DNA of 21,248 nt from an uncultured Alphaproteobacteria bacterium (lineage in GTDB: Bacteria > Pseudomonadota > Alphaproteobacteria > CALKHQ01): NCBI GenBank assembly GCA_937988735.1, contig CALKHQ010000211.1, positions 1 through 21,248 of the forward strand, written 5' to 3'. The notes under the pieces are model-generated. The model saw nothing but the letters and a program-made list of their open reading frames with translations. It was not told where the DNA came from and searched no databases. The position numbers were made by a program, and so were the translations under genes. Within the stretch, counting starts at the first letter, position 1. The number at the start of each line of letters is the position of its first letter. Shown in pieces: positions 15,096 to 21,248 of this stretch.

Positions 15096-15911
15096 ATGCG
15101 GCTGCAGATCAGACACCGGACGACCCTCCGCTACGACCAGCCGGTCGGCTATGCCATCCAGGTGCTGCGGATGATGCCGCGGCGTCACGACGGCCAGCAG
15201 ATCGAGGACTGGTCCATCACCGTCGCCGGCCGGCGCCAGCCGCTGCCGGGCCAGGTGGACGGCTACGGCAACTGGGTTCACCTGCACAGCCGCAACGGCA
15301 GCCACGAGCTGACCGACGTCGTCGTGTCGGGCGTGGTCGAAGTCAGCGACCGCGGTGGTCTCGTGAGCGGCGCGGACGAGCCGTTGCCGGCGCGCTTCTA
15401 CCTGCGCCAGAGCGCGAGCACGCGGCCGGACGAGGCGATGACCGCGCTGGCGCACGGGGCAGGGGGCGCCGGCGAGCCGCTCGACCGCCTGCACCGGTTG
15501 TCGGCGGTGATCGCGGCGCGGGTCGCCCCCGAACCGGCCGGTGTGCCGCTCGCTCATGCGCACGAGGCGCTGGCGGCCGGGAAGGGTGGCGTCGCCGACG
15601 TCGTGCACCTGATGCTCGGCTGCGCCCGGCTGCTCGGCATCCCCGCCCGCTATGTCGCCGGCTACCGCCACGAGGGCGAGGGCGGCGCGCCGCGCGAATC
15701 CCCGCACGCGTGGATCGAGGCCTATGTGGACGGCACCGGCTGGGTTGCGTTCGATCCGCTCCTCGGCGAGCGGGTGGGCGACCGCCATGTGCGGGTGGCG
15801 GTGGGGCCGGACTACTGGGCTGCCGCGCCGGTAAGGGGGACGTGGCGCGGGGCGGCCGAGGAGGCGCAGACCGTGGCGGTTCAGGTCGCAGCCGCGGAGA
15901 TGACGCAATAG
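15096..15911 (+). CDS. Transglutaminase-fold protein lacking the catalytic cysteine
   Basis: This 271-residue protein has the N-terminal beta domain of bacterial transglutaminase-like proteins (MRLQIRHRTTLRYDQPVGYA; then VDGYGNWVHL at 54-63). A papain-like core follows at about 130-240. Active family members read G-x-G-V-C-Q-D-x-A-H at the nucleophile; here the same span (162-171) is GKGGVADVVH, with Val166 (codon GTC, 15591-15593) in the cysteine position. The His (SPHAW, His204) and Asp (AFDP, Asp220) are kept, as is LLGIPARYVAGY. Cys176 is five residues past the His of that motif and is not in the nucleophile position. The protein is therefore probably not a peptidase and may bind substrate or scaffold the ligase. 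It starts 2 nt after the alpha-E gene. Confidence 0.9.
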   Translation: MRLQIRHRTTLRYDQPVGYAIQVLRMMPRRHDGQQIEDWSITVAGRRQPLPGQVDGYGNWVHLHSRNGSHELTDVVVSGVVEVSDRGGLVSGADEPLPARFYLRQSASTRPDEAMTALAHGAGGAGEPLDRLHRLSAVIAARVAPEPAGVPLAHAHEALAAGKGGVADVVHLMLGCARLLGIPARYVAGYRHEGEGGAPRESPHAWIEAYVDGTGWVAFDPLLGERVGDRHVRVAVGPDYWAAAPVRGTWRGAAEEAQTVAVQVAAAEMTQ

Positions 15912-15920
15912 AGTGGCGGT

Positions 15921-15944
15921 CCGCCGTGCGACTCGCCACGGCGG
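15921..15944 (+). promoter_or_regulatory. Hairpin between the transglutaminase-fold and Anbu genes
   Basis: CCGCCGTG and CACGGCGG form an 8-bp perfect stem with an 8-nt loop, 9 nt after one stop and 25 nt before the next start. There is no U-tract. It may tune expression of the last gene of the cluster or protect an mRNA end. Confidence 0.4.
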
Positions 15945-15969
15945 CAAGGAAGATCCCGGAGGGAGGAAC

Positions 15970-16716
15970 GTGACCTATTGCGTGGGCCTGTGCCTCGCCG
16001 ACGGCATGGTGCTGCTGTCCGACACGCGGACCAATGCCGGCGTCGACAACATCTCGACCTTCCGCAAGATGCACGTGTTCGAGCAGCCGGGCGAACGGCT
16101 CATCGTCGCGCTGACCGCGGGCAACCTCGCCATCACCCAGGCCGTGATCTCGATCGTCAGCGAGGGCCCCAACGGTCCGGACGACGAGAGCCCGGAGACG
16201 CTGATGACCGTGCCCAGCATGGTCGGCGCGGCGCAGCTGGTCGGCCGGGCCATCCGCCAGGTCTACGAGCGCGACGCGGCGGCGCTGGCGTCCCATAACG
16301 TCAGCTTCGACGCCTCGATCATTCTCGCCGGGCAGATCCGCGGCCGGCGGATGCGGATGTTCCAGATCTACGCCGCCGGCAACTACATCGAAGCGGAGCC
16401 GGAGACGCCGTTCCTGCAGATCGGCGAGCACAAGTACGGCAAGCCGATCCTCGACCGGGCGCTGACCTACGACACCGACCTCTACGACGGGGTCAAGCTG
16501 GTGCTGGTCTCGATGGACTCCACACTGCGCTCGAACCTCACGGTGGGGCTGCCGATCGACCTCGCGGTCTACCGGCGCGACGCCCTGCGCCTCGAGCTGC
16601 AGCGGCGGATCACCGACGAGGACTCCTATTTCCGGCAGCTGCGCGAGGGGTGGTCGAACGCCCTGCGCGAGGCCTATCTGGCAATCCCGCGGCCGGACTG
16701 GACCGACGCGGGCTGA
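15970..16716 (+). CDS. anbu: Anbu-type proteasome-like Ntn hydrolase
   Basis: This 248-residue protein is a proteasome beta-subunit relative. The GTG at 15970, behind a strong GGAGGGAGGAA site, gives MTYCVGLCLADGMVLLSDTR. Removal of the initiator Met would expose Thr2 as the N-terminal nucleophile, as in proteasome subunits and HslV. Asp18 and Lys33 (17 and 32 after Met removal) occupy the catalytic positions. TNAGVDNISTFRKMHVF (21-37) is characteristic of the Anbu/ancestral-beta family. Later segments (AGNYIEAEPETPFLQIGEHKYG, 136-157) agree. No AAA ATPase partner is encoded nearby. Anbu structures from other bacteria show open-ring or helical assemblies, and no clear protease substrate has been found (recalled literature). 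Its position as fourth gene of the ATP-grasp cluster suggests it acts on the ligase product. Confidence 0.92.
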   Translation: MTYCVGLCLADGMVLLSDTRTNAGVDNISTFRKMHVFEQPGERLIVALTAGNLAITQAVISIVSEGPNGPDDESPETLMTVPSMVGAAQLVGRAIRQVYERDAAALASHNVSFDASIILAGQIRGRRMRMFQIYAAGNYIEAEPETPFLQIGEHKYGKPILDRALTYDTDLYDGVKLVLVSMDSTLRSNLTVGLPIDLAVYRRDALRLELQRRITDEDSYFRQLREGWSNALREAYLAIPRPDWTDAG

Positions 16717-16779
16717 GGGGTAGCGTTTGCCGGCGCAGCGGCGTTGCCGCCGACGACGCCAGCGACTACGGTCCTGCCA

Positions 16780-16867
16780 CCGGGCGTGGCGAAATGGGTA
16801 GACGCAGCAGACTTAAAATCTGCTTCCGCATTGCGGAGTGCCGGTTCGAGTCCGGCCGCCCGGACCA
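16780..16867 (+). tRNA. tRNA-Leu (anticodon TAA)
   Basis: A complete 88-nt class II tRNA is present. The acceptor CCGGGCG pairs with CGCCCGG, the anticodon stem GCAGA/TCTGC closes loop CTTAAAA (anticodon TAA), there is a long variable arm (TTCCGCATTGCGGAGT), and the T arm GCCGG-TTCGAGT-CCGGC is intact. The discriminator is A, and CCA is encoded. It begins 63 nt after the Anbu stop. Confidence 0.95.
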
Positions 16868-16886
16868 GCGAGGCAGGCGGGCCAGG

Positions 16887-16900
16887 GGCTGACGTCAGCC
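16887..16900. repeat. Perfect 14-bp palindrome after tRNA-Leu
   Basis: GGCTGACGTCAGCC is fully self-complementary and lies 20 nt after the tRNA 3' end. It may be part of the tRNA termination region or a protein-binding site. Nothing else marks it. Confidence 0.3.
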
Positions 16901-17049
16901 GGTCAGCAGGCAGAGCGGCACCGCCGGCACGACGATCCCCGACACGGCGATACGCTGCCTGCGGGTCCGGAGTGCGATCCGGCCGCGGCGCATGCGCTCC
17001 GCCTGTCGCCATGGCCGTCACCCCGTGCGGGGACGGCCGCGCGAACAGG

Positions 17050-17988
17050 TCAGACAGGCGTGCGGACCGGCTGGCCGGCGAAGTGCAGCGCGAGGTTCTC
17101 GATGGTGAGGTCGCCCATCGCGGTGCGGGTCTCGATGGTGGCGCTCGCCACATGCGGCTGGACGATGACGTTGGGGAACTCCAGCAACGCCCGCGGCACC
17201 TTCGGCTCCTCGGGGAACACGTCCAGCGCCGCGCCGCCCAGCTTGCCCTCGCGCAGCACGGCGATCAGCGAATCCATGTCCACGACCGAGCCGCGGGCAA
17301 CGTTGACGAGGAAGCCCTTCGGGCCCAGCGCCTCGAGGACCGGCCGGTTCACAATGTTGCGCGTGGCCTCGCCGCCCGGGCAGATGGCGCAGAGGAAATC
17401 GCAGTCCCGCGCCATCGTCTCCAGGTCTGCATAGTACCGGTAGGGCACGCCCTCCTGCTGGCTCCGGCCGTGATAGAGGATGGTGCAGTCGAATGCTTCG
17501 CAGCGGCGGGCGATCACCTTGCCGATCCGGCCGAGGCCGAGGATGCCGACGGTCTTGCCGCTGAATTGCGTCTGCAGCGCCATCATGCCCTCTGTTTCCC
17601 AGCGGCCGTCCCGGACGTAGCGGTCGCCCTGCGGGATGGCGCGGGCGACGGAGAGCATCAGCGCTACGGCCAGGTCGGCGACGTCGTCGTTCAGCACGTC
17701 AGGCGTGTTGGTGACGATGATGTTGCGCTCGCGGGCTGCCGCGAGGTCGATCGCATCGACCCCGACGCCGAAACAGGAGATGATCTCGAGGTTCGGCAGG
17801 CTCTCGATCAGCTCGCGGCTGGCGCCGTCGAAGCCGGTTGTCGCGATGCCGCGCACCCGGGGCGCCAGGTCGGCAAGGAACGCCGCCCGGTCCGCCGCTT
17901 CCCACAGCCGGTGGCAGGTGAACGTGCTTTCCAGCTTGTCCAGGGTGAACTGGGGCATCTTGCCCGCTATCAGGATTTCCGTCGACAT
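17050..17988 (-). CDS. D-2-hydroxyacid dehydrogenase (hydroxypyruvate/hydroxyphenylpyruvate reductase-like)
   Basis: This 312-residue cytoplasmic oxidoreductase reduces 2-keto acids to D-2-hydroxy acids. The substrate domain (about 1-100) precedes a Rossmann domain with GLGRIG at 151-156. Catalytic residues are in place: Arg232 (VNVARGSVVD), Glu261 (DVFPEEP) and His279 (VQPHVASATIETRTAM). The HGRS sequence after beta strand 2 (173-176) points to NADPH rather than NADH. The closest functional group by motif is glyoxylate/hydroxypyruvate or hydroxyphenylpyruvate reductase. The ATG at 17988 follows GAGGGAG. The open frame continues upstream but looks non-coding there. It is transcribed away from the TauE-like gene across a 370-nt gap. 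Confidence 0.92.
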   Translation of the reverse strand: MSTEILIAGKMPQFTLDKLESTFTCHRLWEAADRAAFLADLAPRVRGIATTGFDGASRELIESLPNLEIISCFGVGVDAIDLAAARERNIIVTNTPDVLNDDVADLAVALMLSVARAIPQGDRYVRDGRWETEGMMALQTQFSGKTVGILGLGRIGKVIARRCEAFDCTILYHGRSQQEGVPYRYYADLETMARDCDFLCAICPGGEATRNIVNRPVLEALGPKGFLVNVARGSVVDMDSLIAVLREGKLGGAALDVFPEEPKVPRALLEFPNVIVQPHVASATIETRTAMGDLTIENLALHFAGQPVRTPV

Positions 17989-18358
17989 AAGCGCTCCCTC
18001 GGGTGGACGGCGTGCATGGACATCCGGTTCTGGCCGGGTCAGCGCGCCCGGGCGAATTCGTGGACGGGCGCCGGCCGGACGGGATCGCGCCGGCCGGGCG
18101 TCATCGTCGTGGCATACAGGCCCGATTCGCGCCGGTGCGCAACCTCGGGGTGGCGTCCAGCGGCTGGAGCACCGCCAGGTGACGGTGCACGGGACATGGG
18201 TGACACCGTGCGGCCGGCGACGAAACCCGCCCCGCGCGCCAGCGGGACAGGGCCACGCTTGATGTCGAAGAGGCCGGCGGTGAGCATGCGGGCAGCATAG
18301 GAAGGGTGGCCGGCTTGGGAAAGGGCATGCGTAGAGCGACGCGCGTGGGGACGGCGCC
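17989..18358. other. 370-nt divergent intergenic region
   Basis: This gap separates the dehydrogenase (leftward) from the TauE-like gene (rightward) and must hold both promoters, but no good -35/-10 pair is evident. It contains two copies of CCGGCCGG (18071-18078 and 18090-18097) preceded by GCG, which can pair into an 8-bp stem with an 11-nt loop. A minus-strand frame of 82 codons (18039-18287) has no ribosome site or known motif. Confidence 0.4.
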
Positions 18359-19099
18359 GTGATTCCGCTGCCGTGGGAGGTGGTGGTCGCTGCCTGTGCG
18401 GCTGTCGCCGTGGGTGCCCTGGTCCAGTCGGTCTCGGGCTTCGGACTGGGCCTGCTGTCCGGGCCGGTACTGGCTGCGCTGGACCCGGTACTGGTTCCGG
18501 CGCCGGTGCTGCTGGTGACGGTCGTGCTCGGGCTCGTCATCCTGCGGCGCGACCGGGGCCGGGTGGCGTGGCGCGAAGTGGGGCTCGCCACGGCCGGACG
18601 GCTCGCCGGGTCGGTTGTGGCCGCGGCCCTGCTGGCGGCGGTGAACGTCGCCCTGTTCTACATCGTCTTCGGCCTGATGGTGCTGGCAGGCGTGGGGCTG
18701 GCTGTTGCCGGCTGGCGCGCGCGGCTCACCGGGCGCAACCTCGTTGCCGCGGGCGTCGGCTCCGGCATCATGGGCACCTTCGCCTCCATCGGTGCGCCGC
18801 CGATCCTGCTGCTCTACCAGGGCGCCGACCTGGAGCGGGCGCGCGGCACGCTCGCCGTCTTCTTCGGCTGCGGCGCGCTGATGTCGGTGCTGGCGCTCGC
18901 CGCCTTCGGCCAGGTCGGGCAGCAGGACCTGGTCCTGGGCGCGATGCTGCTGCCGTCGATCTTCGTCGGCTTCGCCCTGGCACGACCGCTGTCGCGGCGG
19001 ATCGGGCGGAGGCAGCTGCGGGCTTTTGCGCTGGCGACCAGCACCGCGGTCGCCGCCTATCTGATCGTCCGCGGACTCGCGGCGCTCACCAGTGGCTGA
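18359..19099 (+). CDS. TauE/SafE-family membrane permease
   Basis: This 246-residue, strongly hydrophobic inner-membrane protein has about seven to eight membrane segments. The family motif VGALVQSVSGFGLGLLSGPVL lies at residues about 18-38. The second half repeats the pattern (GVGSGIMGTFASIGAPPILLLYQG, about 132-155), as expected for the two-fold TauE/SafE architecture. The family exports or imports organosulfonates, sulfite and related small anions. No sulfur-metabolism gene is next to it, so the substrate is open. The start is a GTG, with a weak GGGGA site about eight bases upstream. Its last 14 nt overlap the end of the PAS gene on the opposite strand. Confidence 0.85.
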   Translation: MIPLPWEVVVAACAAVAVGALVQSVSGFGLGLLSGPVLAALDPVLVPAPVLLVTVVLGLVILRRDRGRVAWREVGLATAGRLAGSVVAAALLAAVNVALFYIVFGLMVLAGVGLAVAGWRARLTGRNLVAAGVGSGIMGTFASIGAPPILLLYQGADLERARGTLAVFFGCGALMSVLALAAFGQVGQQDLVLGAMLLPSIFVGFALARPLSRRIGRRQLRAFALATSTAVAAYLIVRGLAALTSG

Positions 19100-19730
19100 G
19101 GCGGGTCAGCGTGGAGCGGGCGACAACGCCGGGGTGCACGCGCGGGTCGCGCAGGCTCGTCACCGCCATAAGGCGGGTCACCGTCCCCGTGCCGTCGGTC
19201 CAGGGCAGCAGCAGGGCGCCGACCGTGCCCACGCCGGGGCTTCCGAACCGGCAGATGATCAGCAGCGGGCTCTTCGCGGCGGTGCAGGCGCGATAGGCGG
19301 CGGTGACGAACGCGCCGAGCGGTGACGGCATTGCGGAGACGCTCTGCCCGGTGAGATCCAGGTCGAACCGCCAGGCCATCTCGGAGCCGAACAGACGGTA
19401 GACGAAGTCGGCGCCGCCGTCGATCACGTCGACGAGGGCGAACCAGCCCAGCGCCGGCCGCAGCTGCTCCGGGTCGATGTGATCGACCGTCGGCAGCGCC
19501 TGGCCCGCCCGGCTCGAGCGCCAGTGGCCGTATGCGGTGGCGAGGATCGGGCAGTCGAGGTCGTTCTCGGCGGGGTCGAGCTTCACGACGGGCTGGCCGC
19601 GGATTGCGAAACGGCTCCCTTCCGCGAGCAGCCCGTCCATCGATTCGAGAAGGCCTTTTGCGACATCCTTGCCAAGAATAGATGAAAAATCATGAATATC
19701 GCGCGCTCGGCGAATGCCATTCAGCAGCAT
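19086..19730 (-). CDS. PAS domain-containing protein (PAS_5 type)
   Basis: This 214-residue protein has an N-terminal helical stretch of about 60 residues followed by a PAS_5 domain. AYGHWRSSRAGQALPTVDHI is followed by LVDVIDGGADFVYRLFGSEMAWRFDLDLTG, the typical entry helix and core strands with the YRLFG motif, and by LLLPWTDGTGTVTRLMAV as the final strand pair. No output domain is present. The ATG at 19730 is the only clear start. Its upstream DNA is AT-richer than the rest of the window. It ends inside the tail of the TauE-like gene (14-nt convergent overlap), so the two mRNAs share complementary 3' ends. Confidence 0.78.
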   Translation of the reverse strand: MLLNGIRRARDIHDFSSILGKDVAKGLLESMDGLLAEGSRFAIRGQPVVKLDPAENDLDCPILATAYGHWRSSRAGQALPTVDHIDPEQLRPALGWFALVDVIDGGADFVYRLFGSEMAWRFDLDLTGQSVSAMPSPLGAFVTAAYRACTAAKSPLLIICRFGSPGVGTVGALLLPWTDGTGTVTRLMAVTSLRDPRVHPGVVARSTLTRLSHW

Positions 19731-20242
19731 GGGTTTCCGGAAAACTCGATGTCGGTGACATGGGGGTGGTCAAGAATGTACCCGAATGATAGCCGCGTTA
19801 CTGTGCAACGGCAAGTCTCCAGCCGGCACCGTGCATGAAAACATGTTCATTGTGGATAAGTTATGGGATAATCTGTGGACTTTTCGACATTCGATTAGGA
19901 TGCGAGCGGAAAGATTGCCATCGTATCGGTGTGCCGGCGGCGAGATGACGGATGATCGGGACTGCAGGCGGCATGACACGGTGATGTTCGTCATGATCCA
20001 TCGGGCGCACGGAGCTGTGGCTTGCGCGCGCACCTGGCCGAGCTGGACGCAGCGATGGCGGACATCCGCTTGACGCGCTGCAGGGGCGGACAGGTCCTGT
20101 CTCGCATCTTGCGCATCCAGCCAGCCGATCCGGTCGCGGACCGAGCTGTCCGCCCTCACGCCGGACGGGCCTTCGGCTTTCATTAACCACTGTCGGTGCG
20201 TTACTTTGCGCATCCCCGATCCAACAGGCGCACCACGCCCGC
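19731..20242. other. 512-nt AT-richer intergenic region
   Basis: The gap separates the leftward PAS gene from the rightward DnaJ-like gene. Its most notable part is 19840-19900, which holds a DnaA-box sequence and other AT-rich tracts. A frame from about 19972 to 20186 reads RAHLAELDAAMADIRLTR in part and could be a small or decayed gene, but it has no ribosome site. Nothing else can be supported. Confidence 0.4.
19851..19882. promoter_or_regulatory. DnaA-box sequence with a degenerate second copy
   Basis: TGTGGATAA (19851-19859) is the exact complement of the DnaA box TTATCCACA. TGTGGACTT (19874-19882) is a weaker relative 23 bp further on, with AT-rich sequence between. A DnaA-regulated promoter or DnaA-titrating site is possible. 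A replication origin would need more boxes. Confidence 0.4.
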
Positions 20243-21082
20243 ATGGCCGCACCCGTCGATCCCTATCGTGTCCTCGGCCTCGCCCGTTCCGCGACTACGG
20301 ACGAGGTGCGCAGGGCATTCCGCGCCGCGGCAAAGGAATGCCACCCGGACCTGTACCCGGACGATCCGGTCCGGGCCGAGCGGTTCAAGCAGATCTCCTG
20401 GGCGCACGCGCTGCTGACCGATCCTGAGGCGCGCCGGAAGCACGACGCCATGGCGGAGCAGGCGCGGGCGCGCTACGCCGGCTCCCGGCCGGAGGCTCCG
20501 CCGCGCCCCACCGGGGCTCCGAAGGCCGAGGCAAAGGCGGAACGTCGGTTCCGCTTCCCCGGCATCGACGGGGCCAATGTCGAATACAGCCTCGAGATCA
20601 CCGCGGCCGAGGCGCGGGCCGGAACCCGGACGACCCTCAAGACCACGGACGGGCGGACGCTGCGCGTGACCGTGCCGCCCAACGCCCGCGATGGCGACGT
20701 GCTGCGCCTGCGCGGACAGGGCATGCCGGGGAAGTTCGGTGGCGCTCCCGGCGATGCACTTGTCACCGTCCGGCTCGCCCTGCCGCCGGAGCTGCGAGCG
20801 GCGGAGGAGGGGGTTCACTGCGATCTCGACGTGCCGCTGGAGGTCGCGGTCCTCGGGGGCAAGCTCCAGGTGCCGACGATCGACGGCGGTGTCGCCATCA
20901 CCATCCCGCCCGGCAGCAACAGCGGCGACACGCTCCGCCTGCGCGGCAAGGGCAGGGCCGGCGCCGACGGCACGCGCGGCGACCAGTACGTCCACCTGCG
21001 CATCATGCTGCCGCGGCCTCCGGACCGCGAGCTGGAGCGGTTGCTGCGCACGTGGGCGGAGGGGCGGATCGGCGCTTCCTGA
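20243..21082 (+). CDS. DnaJ/CbpA-like co-chaperone without zinc finger
   Basis: This 279-residue Hsp40 has a J domain (residues about 6-68) with the HPD motif at 34-36 (CHPDLYPDD), which stimulates DnaK ATPase. It is followed by a Pro/Ala-rich linker (80-100) and a two-part DnaJ C-terminal substrate-binding region (EYSLEITAAEARAGTRTTL to the end). The Cys-rich zinc finger and the Gly/Phe-rich region of canonical DnaJ are absent, which places it with CbpA/DjlA-like type II proteins. The ATG at 20243 starts exactly at the J domain but has only a poor ribosome site. It stands alone, with no dnaK or grpE nearby. Confidence 0.9.
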   Translation: MAAPVDPYRVLGLARSATTDEVRRAFRAAAKECHPDLYPDDPVRAERFKQISWAHALLTDPEARRKHDAMAEQARARYAGSRPEAPPRPTGAPKAEAKAERRFRFPGIDGANVEYSLEITAAEARAGTRTTLKTTDGRTLRVTVPPNARDGDVLRLRGQGMPGKFGGAPGDALVTVRLALPPELRAAEEGVHCDLDVPLEVAVLGGKLQVPTIDGGVAITIPPGSNSGDTLRLRGKGRAGADGTRGDQYVHLRIMLPRPPDRELERLLRTWAEGRIGAS

Positions 21083-21157
21083 GGCCCGGCGAATATGACC
21101 ACGACGGCGCCCCAATCCCGGTATAGTCACGCCGGGAGATCACCAGGGAGGCTGCCA

Positions 21158-21248
21158 ATGCGCATGAGATGCCCGCTGCGTCACGTCGGACTTGCCGCCG
21201 GTCTGGCCCTGCTGCCCGGAGCCGCCATGGCGATGGTGACAGGCGAGA
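21158..21248 (+). CDS. Start of a probable secreted protein, cut by the window end
   Basis: The ATG at 21158 follows AGGGAG seven bases upstream. It opens a frame that stays open to the window end (30 codons), reading MRMRCPLRHVGLAAGLALLP with a following GAAMAMVTG. Basic residues followed by a hydrophobic stretch and small residues look like a signal peptide. A TATAGT at 21122-21127 may be its -10 element. The function cannot be judged from this fragment. Confidence 0.55.
   Translation, partial: MRMRCPLRHVGLAAGLALLPGAAMAMVTGE

Noticed and set aside
15970..16716. HslV (ClpQ) as the identity of the Thr hydrolase
   Set aside because: HslV is shorter (about 175 residues), starts TTI/TTV and pairs with hslU. 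This gene is 248 residues, starts MTYCVGL and sits in the ATP-grasp cluster, as Anbu does.
18039..18287. 82-codon minus-strand ORF in the divergent gap
   Set aside because: No ribosome site, low-complexity tail and no known motif. It is better explained as high-GC open frame.
17989..18591. N-terminal extension of the dehydrogenase to 18591
   Set aside because: The extension is Pro/Arg/Ser-rich, crosses the TauE-like gene start, and the ATG at 17988 has a good ribosome site and the family N-terminus.
19770..20252. Open frames on both strands in the 512-nt gap
   Set aside because: None has a ribosome site or protein-family resemblance, and they overlap the DnaA-box area.
20201..21130. 309-codon minus-strand ORF
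   Set aside because: Antisense shadow of the DnaJ-like gene.

Overview
The window is a stretch of very GC-rich bacterial chromosome (about 70% GC by eye). An alphaproteobacterium, probably Rhodospirillales-like, is the best guess. The pointers are an IalB-family secreted protein, a rhizobial-type HspQ, two PAS_5-type PAS proteins, a MarR-GNAT fusion, frequent GTG starts and near-complete third-position G/C. This is inference from gene families, not from a marker gene. No transposase, integrase, phage gene or CRISPR array is visible.

Region 1 (1-9116, all + strand) is a catabolic or uptake cassette. In order it holds the end of an NADPH:F420 reductase-like gene, an F420-type luciferase-fold oxidoreductase, two peptide/nickel-type ABC permeases, a MarR-GNAT fusion regulator, a periplasmic substrate-binding protein, an acetamidase/formamidase family enzyme, and two ABC ATPases. 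Several junctions overlap (TGATG, GTGA, and a 29-nt overlap), so at least 4606-9116 looks like one translational unit. A strong GC hairpin at 1594-1617 separates the F420 pair from the transporter. A perfect 17-bp palindrome at 3459-3475, just before the MarR gene, is the obvious operator candidate. Together the genes suggest import of a small amide- or peptide-like compound, amide hydrolysis, and an F420H2-dependent redox step. The substrate cannot be read from sequence.

Region 2 (9138-11470) holds IalB and HspQ on the minus strand, a tRNA-Arg(CCT), a poorly explained gap of about 400 bp, and a PAS_5 protein. The PAS_5 gene is preceded by a possible 37-codon upstream ORF that contains a perfect hairpin. 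Region 3 (11710-12582) is a tandem universal stress protein.

Region 4 (12713-16716) is the most interesting block: a circularly permuted ATP-grasp ligase, an alpha-E protein, a transglutaminase-fold protein, and an Anbu-type proteasome-like Ntn hydrolase. This four-gene set is conserved, but its substrate and product are unknown. Here the transglutaminase-fold member has Val where the catalytic Cys should be, so it looks like a pseudoenzyme. tRNA-Leu(TAA) follows.

Region 5 (17050-21248) contains a 2-hydroxyacid dehydrogenase (minus), a TauE/SafE-type permease diverging from it, a second PAS_5 protein (minus) overlapping the permease tail to tail, an AT-richer 510-bp gap with a perfect DnaA-box sequence, a zinc-finger-less DnaJ/CbpA-like co-chaperone, and the first codons of a secreted protein cut by the window edge.
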